DNA from: Stenotrophomonas rhizophila
GTDB taxonomy: Bacteria; Pseudomonadota; Gammaproteobacteria; Xanthomonadales; Xanthomonadaceae
Length of the DNA: 64,000 nucleotides
Reading direction: 5' to 3'
Assembly (NCBI RefSeq): GCF_020857975.1
Contig: NZ_JACWUO010000002.1
Location: 248,001 to 312,000, forward strand
How positions within the stretch are numbered: position 1 is the stretch's first letter; every line of letters starts with the position of its first letter. Below the pieces are notes generated by a model. The model did no database searches. It had not been told where the DNA came from and saw only the letters and a program-made list of their open reading frames with translations. Below are positions 34,586 to 43,568 of this stretch, in pieces. Both the position numbers and the translations under genes were made by a program.

Positions 34586-34624
34586 GCAGAAGGGCGCGAT
34601 CGGATCGCGCCCTTCTGCGTTTTC
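34586..34624 (+). terminator. Strong terminator after leucine dehydrogenase
   Basis: Long stem GCAGAAGGGCGCGATC / GATCGCGCCCTTCTGC (34586-34618) followed by GTTTTC. It lies between convergent genes and would also insulate the autotransporter gene. Confidence 0.88.
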
Positions 34625-34642
34625 AGCGCACGCTGGCGCGGC

Positions 34643-37489
34643 TCAGAACGCGGCCGCGTAGCGCAGGGCCAGCTGGCGCATGTCGCCACGCGGACCGAAC
34701 CGCTGGTCGTAACCGAACGTCACCCGCGTGTTGGCGCTCAACCACGATTCCACCGACAACCCGAACAGGCCGCCCGAACGCGCCGGCTGCACGCCGGCCA
34801 ACGGTGCCCAGGCATCCACCGCGACGAAGCTGGCGTCCTGGACCAGCCCATCGCTGGACAGCAGCTGCTGCCACTCGGCATAGCCGCGCAGCGACCAGTT
34901 GCCCCACTGTCGGTGCGCGCGCACCCCGGCCAGCGCCTGGCTGCGCGTACTGGCGTTGCCTGCGGCGCGCAGGCCGAAGCCCAGCCCACCCTGCTCGGTG
35001 AAACGGTCACTGTCCACGCGGGTGTAATCGGCGCCCAGGTATGGGGTCAACGAGGCACGGCTGCCGCCCAGGCGGTAGCCGGTTTCCACGCTGGCCGCAC
35101 TGAAGCTGCCGCCGTAACGGGCATTGACCCCGTACTGACCGGCACCCAGCAGCAGCTGGCGGTCGATCTGCCGGCTGAACTGACCTGCCCCGAGCTGGCC
35201 CAGTGCATAGGCGCCGCCGGCATTCCAGCCGGCGTACAGCTGCGCCTGGGACTGGCGGTCGCGGCCGCGGTCGCCGCCCCACTCACGGTTGTTGTAGGTG
35301 CGGGTTTCACCGAAGGCAAAGCCGAGCACGCCGGCACTGCCCAGCGCCATGTCCTGGCCCATCATCCAGCCGCGGGTATCGGCGCCGCTGGTCGAGAAGC
35401 TGCCCTGCCCGGCCTCGCCCAGCTGGCTCTGCCAGGCACCGCGCAGGCGCGGGGCGCCCTGCAGCTGGCCAAAGCGGGCCGACAGCGCGCGACGGTTGAG
35501 GTCGATGCTGTCGAAGGTGGACGCGGTGGCCAGCGCATGGGCCTTGCCCGACAGGCTCTCCAGGCTGGCCTGCAGAGCCTGGTTGCCCTGCACGCGTTGC
35601 AGTTCGCCGGCACCGTCGGCGAATGCGCTGCCGGCCATGCCGCCGCCATCGAGCACCTCGAATGCCGCTTCCACCCGTGCCGCCGAGGCCAGCGCGGTAC
35701 CGGCCAGGCCGGCAGTGCGGCTGGCGCTGGTGATGTTGATCTGGTCAGTGGTCAGCGTCACCGTGTTGGCCGTCTGCTGCAGGGACATGGACAGCAGCGT
35801 GGCCTGGGCCAGGCCGTGGGTGACCGCATCGAACTGACCGGTGATGCCCTGCCCGGCCTGCAGCACGGTCTGGGTGCGGCCATTGGCAGGCACGTAGCCG
35901 CTGACGATATCGCTCACGTACACGTTGCCGGCCAGGCTGGCGGTGCCGGTGACATTGAGCGGATTGCCGCCCAGCGCCACCATCAGCTGCGCGCCGGCGC
36001 GCTGGATGTAATTGCCGTCGATGGTGCCGGTGCCACTGGCATCGCGCAGGATCACGCTGCCGCCGTTGTCGACATTGCCCTTGACCCGGCCGCCGCCCAC
36101 CATGAACTGCAGCGCCGACGCACTCGGGCCGGCCGAATGGGCCAGGACGAACACGTTGGAGGTGATCGACGCGCCATCGCGCAACGCCACCGTGCCGCGC
36201 TCGATGCGGGTGTCGCCGGTGTAGGTATTGGTGCCCGACAGGCCGAGCGCACCGATGCCCTGCTTGATCAAGCCACCGCTGCCGCTGATGTTGTTGCTCC
36301 AAAGCGAGTTGAGCCCGGTCTGGTTGACGTCCACCGTGGCATTGCCCCAGTCCAACCGGCCCGGGCCATTGAGCGCCTTGCCGACGTTGAGCAGGCCATA
36401 GCCGAAGGTGCCGTCCACGCCGGGCGCGCCCAGGTCGGTGGCGGTGCCCAGCAGGGTCTGGCGCACCAGGTCGTTGCTCAGGTACGGGTACTTCTGCCAC
36501 ACCAGTGCCGCCGCGCCGGACACCAGCGGCGCGGCATACGAGGTGCCCGAGCCCCACAGGTAGGACGGCGTGCCGCCGGTGTTCTTCGGGTCCAGGTAGA
36601 CCACCGTGCCCGGCGCCGCCAGGCAGTACCGGGCCGCCACGCCGCAGGCGTTGGCGTAGGACGCCAGGGCACCGGGGTTGTTGGTATCCACCGCGGTCAC
36701 GGCCAGCCAGCCACGTTCCAGATCGGCGGCTGGCAGGCTACCGCCGGTGCCGACCTGGCTGGGCAGCGCGGCCATGTCCGAGGGATTGGGCTTGCTCTCG
36801 TTGCCGGTGGCAAATACCACCAGGCCGTTGTGGCCGACGATGAAGGGGCGGTATTCGGCGGCGATCGGCGCGGTGGCCGCCGCGTTGTTCCAGTACAGGC
36901 CACCCCAGGAGTTGTTCATGATCTTCACACCATCGGTGATCAGATCCTGGTGGATGCCGGCCAGGCCCAGCGCACCGTTCACCTCGTTGCCGTTGCCCGT
37001 GCCGTCATCGACCGGACTCTTGTCGTTGATGATCCGCGCCGAGACGATCTGCGCCTCCGGTGCAATGCCGCCCGGCCAGGCACCGAACGCGCGTCCGGCG
37101 GCCAGCGAGGCCACGACCGTGCCATGCCCGACCACATCGTCGACATTGAGGTTGTTGGTGGCCGGATCGACGTAGCTGCGGCTGGAGACCACCCGCCCGG
37201 ACAGGGTGGGATTGGCGCGGTTGACGCCCGAATCGACCACCCCGATGCGGATACCGCTGCCGGTCATGTTCTGCCGGTCACCGGCATTGACCACCGCCAG
37301 GTGCGCGTTGAATGCCGGCTGCCCCGACGGCGGCGTTACCGGCGGGGTGACCGGCGGCGTCACCGGAGGGGCTACAGGCGGTGGATCCACCCGCACATTG
37401 CCGCCTCCGCCACCGCCGCCACCGCATGCGCTCAAGGCCATGGCCAATGCACCGGCCAGTGCGCTCCTGTTGATCCCTGACTGCTTCAT
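34643..37489 (-). CDS. Subtilisin-like (S8) lipoprotein autotransporter
   Basis: 948 residues from ATG 37489 with GGGGAGCAGGG upstream. Signal with lipobox LSAC (about 19-22), then an oligo-Gly run and three PPVT repeats. The S8 domain (about 50-400) has the full triad: Asp in IGVVDSGVNR, His in VVGHGTVVAS and Ser in GSGTSYAAPLVSGA. A beta-helix passenger with the autotransporter repeat (GLSGTNTYTGDTRIERGTVA) follows, then a C-terminal beta-barrel (about 680-948) ending in RYAAAF (aromatic C-terminus). It resembles NalP/SphB1-type proteases that stay on the cell surface by a lipid anchor and release other surface proteins. Confidence 0.94.
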   Translation of the reverse strand: MKQSGINRSALAGALAMALSACGGGGGGGGNVRVDPPPVAPPVTPPVTPPVTPPSGQPAFNAHLAVVNAGDRQNMTGSGIRIGVVDSGVNRANPTLSGRVVSSRSYVDPATNNLNVDDVVGHGTVVASLAAGRAFGAWPGGIAPEAQIVSARIINDKSPVDDGTGNGNEVNGALGLAGIHQDLITDGVKIMNNSWGGLYWNNAAATAPIAAEYRPFIVGHNGLVVFATGNESKPNPSDMAALPSQVGTGGSLPAADLERGWLAVTAVDTNNPGALASYANACGVAARYCLAAPGTVVYLDPKNTGGTPSYLWGSGTSYAAPLVSGAAALVWQKYPYLSNDLVRQTLLGTATDLGAPGVDGTFGYGLLNVGKALNGPGRLDWGNATVDVNQTGLNSLWSNNISGSGGLIKQGIGALGLSGTNTYTGDTRIERGTVALRDGASITSNVFVLAHSAGPSASALQFMVGGGRVKGNVDNGGSVILRDASGTGTIDGNYIQRAGAQLMVALGGNPLNVTGTASLAGNVYVSDIVSGYVPANGRTQTVLQAGQGITGQFDAVTHGLAQATLLSMSLQQTANTVTLTTDQINITSASRTAGLAGTALASAARVEAAFEVLDGGGMAGSAFADGAGELQRVQGNQALQASLESLSGKAHALATASTFDSIDLNRRALSARFGQLQGAPRLRGAWQSQLGEAGQGSFSTSGADTRGWMMGQDMALGSAGVLGFAFGETRTYNNREWGGDRGRDRQSQAQLYAGWNAGGAYALGQLGAGQFSRQIDRQLLLGAGQYGVNARYGGSFSAASVETGYRLGGSRASLTPYLGADYTRVDSDRFTEQGGLGFGLRAAGNASTRSQALAGVRAHRQWGNWSLRGYAEWQQLLSSDGLVQDASFVAVDAWAPLAGVQPARSGGLFGLSVESWLSANTRVTFGYDQRFGPRGDMRQLALRYAAAF

Positions 37490-37664
37490 CCCTGCTCCCC
37501 AACGTGATTGGAACCACTGCCGGCATCCTGCCTTCCCGGCCGACACCGGTAGTAAACCCGGACCCTCTATACTGGGCCACCCCACGCAGTCTGCCGGGAA
37601 ACGCGGCCGCTTCCAATGCCCGCGGTCCCATTTCGGTTATCGCTCACGCATCAACGAGATTGCC

Positions 37665-38840
37665 ATGCCCAACATCGTCATCGCCGCCGCCAAACGCACC
37701 GCCATCGGTTCCTTCCTGGGCCAGTTCAACGGCGTACCGTCGCCCACCCTGGGCGCGGCCGCCATCGCCGCCGCCCTGGAACAATCCGGCGTCCCCGCGG
37801 CGGATGTCTCCGAAGTGATCATGGGCTGCGTACTGCCGGCCAACCTGGGCCAGGCCCCGGCCCGCCAGGCCGCGATCGCCGCCGGGCTGCCGCTGTCCAC
37901 CGGCGCCACCACGCTCAACAAGGTCTGCGGTTCGGGCATGAAGGCGATCATGCTCGGCCACGACCTGATCAAGGCCGGTTCGGCCAGCATCGTGGTCGCC
38001 GGCGGCATGGAGTCGATGTCCAACGCCCCGCACATGATTCCCAACTCGCGCACCGGCAACCGCTTCGGCAACTTCCAGGCGGTGGACCACATGGCCCACG
38101 ATGGCCTGGTCAACGCCTACGACGGCAAGGCCATGGGCGAATTCGCCGAATGCGCGGTGGACAAGTACCAGGTCAGCCGCGAGGAACAGGACGCCTTCGC
38201 GATCGAATCGGTGCGCCGGGCCCAGGCCGCCCAGGCCAGCGGCGCGTTCGACGATGAAATCGTCGCGGTCAAGGTCGCCACCCGCAAGGGCGAGGTCGCA
38301 TTCGCGCAGGACGAACAGCCGGGCCGCTCGGACATCGCCAAGATCCCGACCCTGCGGCCGGCGTTCAAGAAGGACGGCACGGTCACCGCCGCCAGCTCGT
38401 CGAGCATCTCCGACGGCGCCGCCGCCGTGGTGCTGCTGTCCGAGGACGATGCCGCCGCCCGCGGCCTGCAGCCGCTGGCCCGGATCGTGGCCCATGCCAC
38501 CCATTCACAGGAACCGGAGTGGTTCACCACCGCCCCGATCGGCGCGCTGCACAAGTTGATCGAAAAGACCGGCTGGAGCCTGGACCAGGTCGATCTGTTC
38601 GAAATCAACGAGGCGTTCGCGGTGGTGGCCATGGCCCCGATCCGCGAACTTGGCATCCCGCACGACAAGGTCAACGTCAACGGCGGCGCCTGCGCACTGG
38701 GCCATCCGATCGGTGCCTCCGGCGCGCGTCTGGTGGTCACCCTGGTGAACGCGTTGCGCAAGCGCGGGGGAAAGCGCGGTATTGCCACGCTGTGCATTGG
38801 CGGCGGTGAAGCCACCGCCATTGCCATCGAATTGATTTGA
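37665..38840 (+). CDS. Acetyl-CoA C-acyltransferase (thiolase)
   Basis: 391 residues, full length. The acyl-enzyme Cys lies in NKVCGSGMKA (about 88). The second signature is NVNGGACALGHPIGASGARL (about 340-359, with catalytic His), and the C-terminal proton-exchange Cys is in TLCIGGGEATA. AcetylCoA acetyltransferase (degradative or biosynthetic) is the likely activity; specificity cannot be fixed. It is a single gene; a lipoprotein gene follows 124 bp later with its own promoter. Confidence 0.95.
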   Translation: MPNIVIAAAKRTAIGSFLGQFNGVPSPTLGAAAIAAALEQSGVPAADVSEVIMGCVLPANLGQAPARQAAIAAGLPLSTGATTLNKVCGSGMKAIMLGHDLIKAGSASIVVAGGMESMSNAPHMIPNSRTGNRFGNFQAVDHMAHDGLVNAYDGKAMGEFAECAVDKYQVSREEQDAFAIESVRRAQAAQASGAFDDEIVAVKVATRKGEVAFAQDEQPGRSDIAKIPTLRPAFKKDGTVTAASSSSISDGAAAVVLLSEDDAAARGLQPLARIVAHATHSQEPEWFTTAPIGALHKLIEKTGWSLDQVDLFEINEAFAVVAMAPIRELGIPHDKVNVNGGACALGHPIGASGARLVVTLVNALRKRGGKRGIATLCIGGGEATAIAIELI

Positions 38841-38882
38841 CTGGAATTAACGCGCATTTCGCAAAACTGAATGCGCGATCGC

Positions 38883-38911
38883 TTGACAGCCAAACGTGGC
38901 TTGTCATCATG
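38883..38911 (+). promoter_or_regulatory. Putative promoter of Ala-rich lipoprotein gene
   Basis: Consensus TTGACA at 38883-38888, 17 nt, then ATCATG (a poor -10). The spacer forms an interrupted palindrome (TGACAGCCA ... TGGCTTGTCA), which could be a regulator site. It lies 55 bp before the lipoprotein start. Confidence 0.5.
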
Positions 38912-38964
38912 TGGCCGGGCGCGCAATAGCGCGTTGCCTAATCTAACGACGAGGATTCACACAA

Positions 38965-39306
38965 ATGAGCATCAACAAGCTGCTGATCGCAATGGCCCTG
39001 GGCCTGGCTCTGACCGCCTGCTCGAAGCAGGAGCAGGCTGCTGACGCCGCCGCTTCGGCCAACGAAGCTGCCGCTGACGCCCAGGTCGCTGCCGACCAGG
39101 CCGCTGCTGCTGGCGCCCAGACCGCCGACGCTGCCCAGGCTGCCGCCGACACCGCCACCACCGCTGCTGACGCTTCGGCTGACGCCGCTGCCCAGGCTGG
39201 CGCTGCTGCCACCGACGCTGCTGCCGGCGCTGCTGCCGACGCTGCCAAGGCCGGTGAAGCCACCGCCGAGCAGGCCAAGGACGCTGCTGAAGAAGCCAAG
39301 AAGTAA
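38965..39306 (+). CDS. Ala-rich small lipoprotein (Lpp/alanine-zipper type)
   Basis: 113 residues. Signal with lipobox LTAC (residues about 16-19, CSKQEQ after cleavage). The mature part is almost only Ala, Asp, Thr, Gln and Glu in a heptad-like pattern (ADAAASANEAAADAQVAADQ ...), a long helical or coiled-coil alanine zipper. It ends EEAKK, reminiscent of the Lys end of Braun lipoprotein. Outer-membrane lipoprotein likely. GGACGAGGATTCACACAA precedes the start. A paralogue lies 160 bp downstream. Confidence 0.85.
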   Translation: MSINKLLIAMALGLALTACSKQEQAADAAASANEAAADAQVAADQAAAAGAQTADAAQAAADTATTAADASADAAAQAGAAATDAAAGAAADAAKAGEATAEQAKDAAEEAKK

Positions 39307-39334
39307 TAACTTCTTTCTTCACGCAAGTCTGAAG

Positions 39335-39365
39335 AAGCCGCTGGTTCGCCAGCGGCTTTTTCTTT
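39335..39365 (+). terminator. Terminator after first Ala-rich lipoprotein
   Basis: 10-bp stem AAGCCGCTGG / CCAGCGGCTT with TTCG loop and a TTTTCTTT tail. Confidence 0.88.
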
Positions 39366-39466
39366 GCCTGGACGTTGCCGCGCCGGATCGCGGCAGTGCG
39401 CGCACGACCTGGTCTTCACATCGGCATGAATAGGCTGGCCTCCCTATCGTTGTACCGGAGAGCGCC

Positions 39467-39871
39467 ATGACCTTTCGCCCGTTGACCACCACCGTATTGG
39501 CCGCCTCCCTGTTGCTGGGCCTGGCCGCCTGCAAGGGCCCCGAAGCCGAACAGGCACGCCAGGATGCCGCGCAGGCCGCCGACAGCGCCAACGCCGCCGC
39601 CCGTGAAGCGGTGGACAAGGCCGCTGCAGCCACCCGCAACGCCGCCGACGATGCCTCCGCAGCCTCCGAGCGCGCCGCTGCCGACACCCAGCAGGCACTG
39701 GACCGCGCTGCCGCTGCCACCTCCGACGCTGCCGGCGAAGCCAAGGTTGCCGCCAAGGACGCGGCCGCAAGCGCCAGCGGTGCCACCGCCGATGCGGCGC
39801 AGAAAGTGGCCGACAAGGCCCATGAGGTTGCCGCCGACGCCAAGCAGAACGCCGACGATGCCAAGCACTGA
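39467..39871 (+). CDS. Second Ala-rich lipoprotein, paralogue of 38965-39306
   Basis: 134 residues from ATG 39467 with GGAGA upstream. The lipobox is LAAC (about 19-22, CKGPEAE after cleavage). The mature part is Ala/Asp-rich (ADSANAAAREAVDKAAAATR ... AADAKQNADDAKH) in heptads, similar to the upstream gene but longer and less regular. Independent transcription is likely because terminators flank it on both sides. Function unknown; a structural envelope role is inferred. Confidence 0.83.
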   Translation: MTFRPLTTTVLAASLLLGLAACKGPEAEQARQDAAQAADSANAAAREAVDKAAAATRNAADDASAASERAAADTQQALDRAAAATSDAAGEAKVAAKDAAASASGATADAAQKVADKAHEVAADAKQNADDAKH

Positions 39872-39893
39872 GCACCGACGTAACGCGTGACCG

Positions 39894-39924
39894 AACGCCC
39901 CTTCGCTGAAGGGGCGTTTTTTTT
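39894..39924 (+). terminator. Terminator after second Ala-rich lipoprotein
   Basis: Stem ACGCCCCTTC / GAAGGGGCGT with a 3-nt loop, followed by eight T. Confidence 0.92.
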
Positions 39925-40003
39925 GGTTCTTCGCCGATTTGCGGGGAGTAAGTTGTGTACTAAAGCCTCAGATCAAAGGCAATGACCGACATATGCGCTG
40001 ACT

Positions 40004-40188
40004 GGGTTGGCGCGGCTGGGTTGGCAGGACACGCCGTAAACCCCTCCTTGGGGGCTTGGCGAAAACTTGCTCGGGTGCGCTGTCCTGCGCACTCGGCAAG
40101 GCCGGGGTTGGGCGTCCTGCCCAACCCGTCCGGCGTATACGCCGGACCCATGTTTTCGACAGTCCCGCCAACCCACCCACGCCAACCC
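40004..40188 (+). repeat. Structured TIR element, copy C
   Basis: 185 bp, same orientation as copy A. Its 27-nt ends (40004-40030 and 40162-40188) are inverted repeats matching at 24 of 27 positions. It shares GGACACGCCGTAAACCCC with copy A. An internal hairpin GTGCGC-TGTCCT-GCGCAC is flanked by CTTGC/GCAAG. It sits in the ~890-bp gene-free zone 39925-40817. Confidence 0.82.
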
Positions 40189-40218
40189 TCCATACATGGC
40201 TGGCACGCATGGAAAAGC

Positions 40219-40287
40219 GTAGGTCCGAGCCACGCTCGGACAGCGCGATGCCGAGACGGTGCGTGTCCGACCATGGGTCGGACCTAC
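40219..40287. repeat. GTAG-type REP inverted pair
   Basis: GTAGGTCCGAGCCACGCTCG... (40219-40241) and GTGTCCGACCATGGGTCGGA + CCTAC (40263-40287) are opposite-facing units 21 bp apart. Confidence 0.88.
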
Positions 40288-40337
40288 CTGTGATGGGGTT
40301 GCCAGGAACTGGAGCAAAGTCACACCGTGGTCGGCCA

Positions 40338-40411
<74 letters not shown>

Positions 40412-40548
40412 CCGTGATTTTGATCTTGACCTACCTCCCCCTTGGAGCGAGCCGAGCATCGCAATCCCATGCGTCCGGAAACGGGCGCGTTGCGACGCGT
40501 TCTTCACTACGGAAATTCGTTGTTACGGAGGCGCGGGCGTGTTCTTTG

Positions 40549-40698
40549 GTTACTTTCTTGCACGAGCACCAGCGCCGCAGGAGCGGCGCGGAACAGCGTA
40601 GCTGGCCCGTAGGGTGGCGCACAGGGATGTGCGCCATCAGAAAGTGACTCGCGCCCCGAAGGGGCACGAAACGCTTTTGAAGTATCCGCGAAGCGGAA
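40549..40698 (+). other. Multi-hairpin structured element
   Basis: An outer stem GTTACTTTCT (about 40550) pairs with AGAAAGTGAC (40640-40649; one G-T). It encloses GCGCCGC-AGGA-GCGGCGC (40573-40590) and TGGCGCACA-GGGA-TGTGCGCCA (40616-40637). Two more small hairpins follow: GCCCC-GAA-GGGGC (40654-40666) and TCCGC-GAA-GCGGA (40686-40698). No protein-coding frame fits. It could be a structured RNA or repeat element. Confidence 0.6.
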
Positions 40699-40817
40699 AC
40701 AGCAGCGGCAACAACCGGACAACGGCCGGCCCTACCCCGGTGGCATGTCCTCCGCAATGCCACAGCATTTGATGGGCTGTAGCCCCGGAGACGGGCGAAG
40801 AACCTTTTTTTTGCCGG

Positions 40818-42449
40818 TTACGGCAACGCCCTGGCCAGCACCGCAGCGAAGTCCACGTCTGCCGGCAAGGTACCGAAGGCCATGCCGTGCTCGGCGCCCA
40901 GCCGCGAGCGTATGAACACCGGGGCCAGCGGGCTGCCGGCGCGCAGCAGCTCGGCGGCCTGCAACAGCAGCGCCAGGCGCTCGGTCACGGCGCGCGCCTG
41001 GGTCTGGTCCGGCACGTCGGCCAGCTGCGCGCGCAACGCCGCCAGCGCAGCGTCGAAGCACGCCTCCATGCCGGTCACGCCGGCCAACTCCTGCTCCAGC
41101 GCGGCCAGCACCTGCGGCTCGCGCGCCAGCGCACGCAGCACGTCCAGGCACTGGATGTTGCCGCTGCCTTCCCAGATCGAGTTCAACGGCGCCTGCCGGT
41201 ACAGCCGCGGCAGGATCGACTCCTCCACGTAACCGGCGCCGCCCAGGCACTCCTGCGCCTCGTTGACGAACACCGCCGCGCGCTTGCACACCCAGTACTT
41301 GCCTACCGCGGTGGCGATGCGGGCGAAGGCGGCCTGATGCCGGTCGTGCGCGGCCTGGTCGACCGCCGCGGCCACGCGCAGCGCAAAGCAGGTGGCCGCC
41401 TCCGATTCGAGCGCCAGGTCGGCCAGCACATTGGTCATCAGTGGCTGCTCGCACAGGCGCGTGCCGAAACTGCTGCGGTGGCGGGCATGGTGCAAGGCCT
41501 GGACCAGCGCCATGCGCATTTCCGCCGCCGCGCCGAGCATGCAGTCCAGCCGGGTCATCATCACCATGCCGATGATGGTGGCCACGCCACGACCTTCCTC
41601 GCCGACCCGGCGCGCCCACGCCCCGCACAATTCCACTTCGCTGGAGGCATTGGACCAGTCGCCCAGCTTGTCCTTCAGGCGCATCAGCCGGAACGCATTG
41701 CGGTTGCCATCGGGCAGCCGGCGCGGCATCAGGAAACAGCTCAACCCGCCCGGCGCCTGAGCCAGCACCAGGAAGCCATCGGACATCGGCGCGGAGAAGA
41801 ACCACTTGTGCCCGACCAGCGCATAGCTGCCATCGGCCTGGGGTTCGGCACGGGTGGTATTGCTGCGCACATCCGAGCCGCCCTGCTTTTCGGTCATGCC
41901 CATGCCCAGGGTGATGCCGGCCTTGTCGGCGATCGGCACGTCGCGCCAGTCGTAGTGCGGCGCGGCGGCCTTGTCGGCCCACTCGGCCAGGGCCGGGTCC
42001 TGGCGCAACACCGCCACGGCGGCATGGGTCATGGTCAACGGGCAACTGGTGCCGGCCTCGGCCTGGTGATGCAGATAGCTCAGCGCCGCGCGTGCGACAT
42101 GCGCGCCCGGGCCACCGTCGTGCCAGGACAGCCCGGCCACGCCGTGGCGCTTGGCCAGCGTCATCAGCTGGTGGTAGGCCGGATGGAACTCCACCGTGTC
42201 GATACGATGGCCCTGCGCGTCGTGGGTGCGCAGCCGCGGCTTGTCGCGGTTGGCATCGAAGCCAAGCCGGTACAGTTCGTCGCCGGCGATGCCGCCATAG
42301 CGCGCCAGCACGTCGCGGTAGGCGCCGCCAGCGTGGCGCTGCACCGCATCGACCAGGGCCACATCGTCGGCCCACAGGTTGCGCCCGGCGAACGGCGGCG
42401 GCTGGTTGGTCACCTGGTGGGTTTCAAACGCAGGCAATGCAGAACTCAT
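40818..42449 (-). CDS. aidB: AidB-like acyl-CoA dehydrogenase
   Basis: 543 residues from ATG 42449. The large size, the head THQVTNQPPPFAGRNLW, and GMGMTEKQGGSDVRSNTTRA with GHKWFFSAPMSDGFLVLAQA are AidB marks, as is GYVEESILPRLYRQAPLNSIWEGSGN. AidB is a flavoprotein induced in the adaptive response to alkylating agents and reported to bind DNA; isovaleryl-CoA dehydrogenase activity is weak. It is divergent from the DNA repair operon by 111 bp, fitting a genome-protection theme. Confidence 0.93.
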   Translation of the reverse strand: MSSALPAFETHQVTNQPPPFAGRNLWADDVALVDAVQRHAGGAYRDVLARYGGIAGDELYRLGFDANRDKPRLRTHDAQGHRIDTVEFHPAYHQLMTLAKRHGVAGLSWHDGGPGAHVARAALSYLHHQAEAGTSCPLTMTHAAVAVLRQDPALAEWADKAAAPHYDWRDVPIADKAGITLGMGMTEKQGGSDVRSNTTRAEPQADGSYALVGHKWFFSAPMSDGFLVLAQAPGGLSCFLMPRRLPDGNRNAFRLMRLKDKLGDWSNASSEVELCGAWARRVGEEGRGVATIIGMVMMTRLDCMLGAAAEMRMALVQALHHARHRSSFGTRLCEQPLMTNVLADLALESEAATCFALRVAAAVDQAAHDRHQAAFARIATAVGKYWVCKRAAVFVNEAQECLGGAGYVEESILPRLYRQAPLNSIWEGSGNIQCLDVLRALAREPQVLAALEQELAGVTGMEACFDAALAALRAQLADVPDQTQARAVTERLALLLQAAELLRAGSPLAPVFIRSRLGAEHGMAFGTLPADVDFAAVLARALP

Positions 42450-42560
42450 CGCGGCGGCCTCCCGGCCCGGGGGTGTCCCCCGATTCTGCCGCATCGCCGG
42501 CCAAGCCGCCGTTCAGGCCGATTCTCACTTCCTGCACGACCGCGCCGGCACAGTGGCGGC

Positions 42561-43568
42561 ATGAGCCTGGTGCACGCCAACGACGACCTGGTGGTACTGC
42601 GCCCGGAAGGGCTGTACTGCCCCGCCGGCGATTTCCACATCGATCCCTGGCAGCCGGTGCCGCGCGCGGTGATCACCCATGGCCATGGCGACCACGCGCG
42701 CAGCGGCATGGGTCACTACCACTGCAGCACCGCCAGCGCGCCCATCCTGCGCTGGCGGCTGGGCGATGTACCGCTGCAGGCGCACGACTACCGGCGCCCG
42801 TTCCGGCTGGGCGAAGTGGAAGTCTCGCTGCATTCTGCCGGGCACGTGCTGGGTTCGGCACAGGTACGCATCGATGACGGCCGGCAGGTCTGGGTGGCCT
42901 CGGGCGACTACAAGCGCCAACCCGACCCGACCTGCGCGCCGTTCGAGGTGGTGCCGTGCGATGTGTTCATCACCGAAGCCACCTTCGCGCTGCCGATCTA
43001 CCGATGGCAGGACACCGCCGAGGTTGCCGCGGAGATCGTGGCCTGGCGGCGCGAATGCGCTGCGCGTGGCGAGGCGGCGATCCTGCTCTGCTATGCGCTG
43101 GGCAAGGCGCAGCGGATCCTGGCCGAACTGCTGCCGCTGGACGACCAGCCGGCCTGGCTGCATGGCGCCATCGCCAATGGCGTGGCGGTGTATCGGCAGG
43201 CCGGCGTCGCCATGCTGGACACCCTGACCGTGGCCGAACAGGGCCGCCAGCCCGATGCCGCCGGCAAGCTGATCCTGGCGCCGCCCTCGGCGGCCGGCAC
43301 GCCGTGGCTGCGCCGTTTCGGCAAGCATCAACTCGGCTTTGCCTCGGGCTGGATGCGCCTGCGCGGCAATCGCCGCCGGCGCAATTACGACCGCGGCTTC
43401 GTGGTATCCGACCATGCCGACTGGCCGGCGCTGCTGCAGACCATCGAACAGACCGGCGCGCGGCGGGTGATCGCCACCCATGGCAATACCGATGCGCTGA
43501 TCCCGTTCCTGCGCGAACGCGGGGTGGCCGCAGAGGCCTTCCGGACCGATTTCGGGAGCGGGGAATGA
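42561..43568 (+). CDS. Ligase-associated metallo-beta-lactamase-fold DNA exonuclease
   Basis: 335 residues. Metal motifs: ITHGHGDHARSG (about 39-50, HxHxDH), SAGHVLGSAQV, SGDYKR and VVSDHADW near the end (about 280). It belongs to the beta-CASP-like nuclease group linked with bacterial ATP-dependent ligases. First gene of a four-gene operon; its stop overlaps the ligase start (ATGA). It should trim DNA ends before ligation. Confidence 0.93.
   Translation: MSLVHANDDLVVLRPEGLYCPAGDFHIDPWQPVPRAVITHGHGDHARSGMGHYHCSTASAPILRWRLGDVPLQAHDYRRPFRLGEVEVSLHSAGHVLGSAQVRIDDGRQVWVASGDYKRQPDPTCAPFEVVPCDVFITEATFALPIYRWQDTAEVAAEIVAWRRECAARGEAAILLCYALGKAQRILAELLPLDDQPAWLHGAIANGVAVYRQAGVAMLDTLTVAEQGRQPDAAGKLILAPPSAAGTPWLRRFGKHQLGFASGWMRLRGNRRRRNYDRGFVVSDHADWPALLQTIEQTGARRVIATHGNTDALIPFLRERGVAAEAFRTDFGSGE

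Noticed and set aside
34913-37480. An 855-codon open frame antisense to the autotransporter
   Set aside because: The minus strand encodes a full S8 triad and barrel; the plus-strand product is compositionally biased without motifs.
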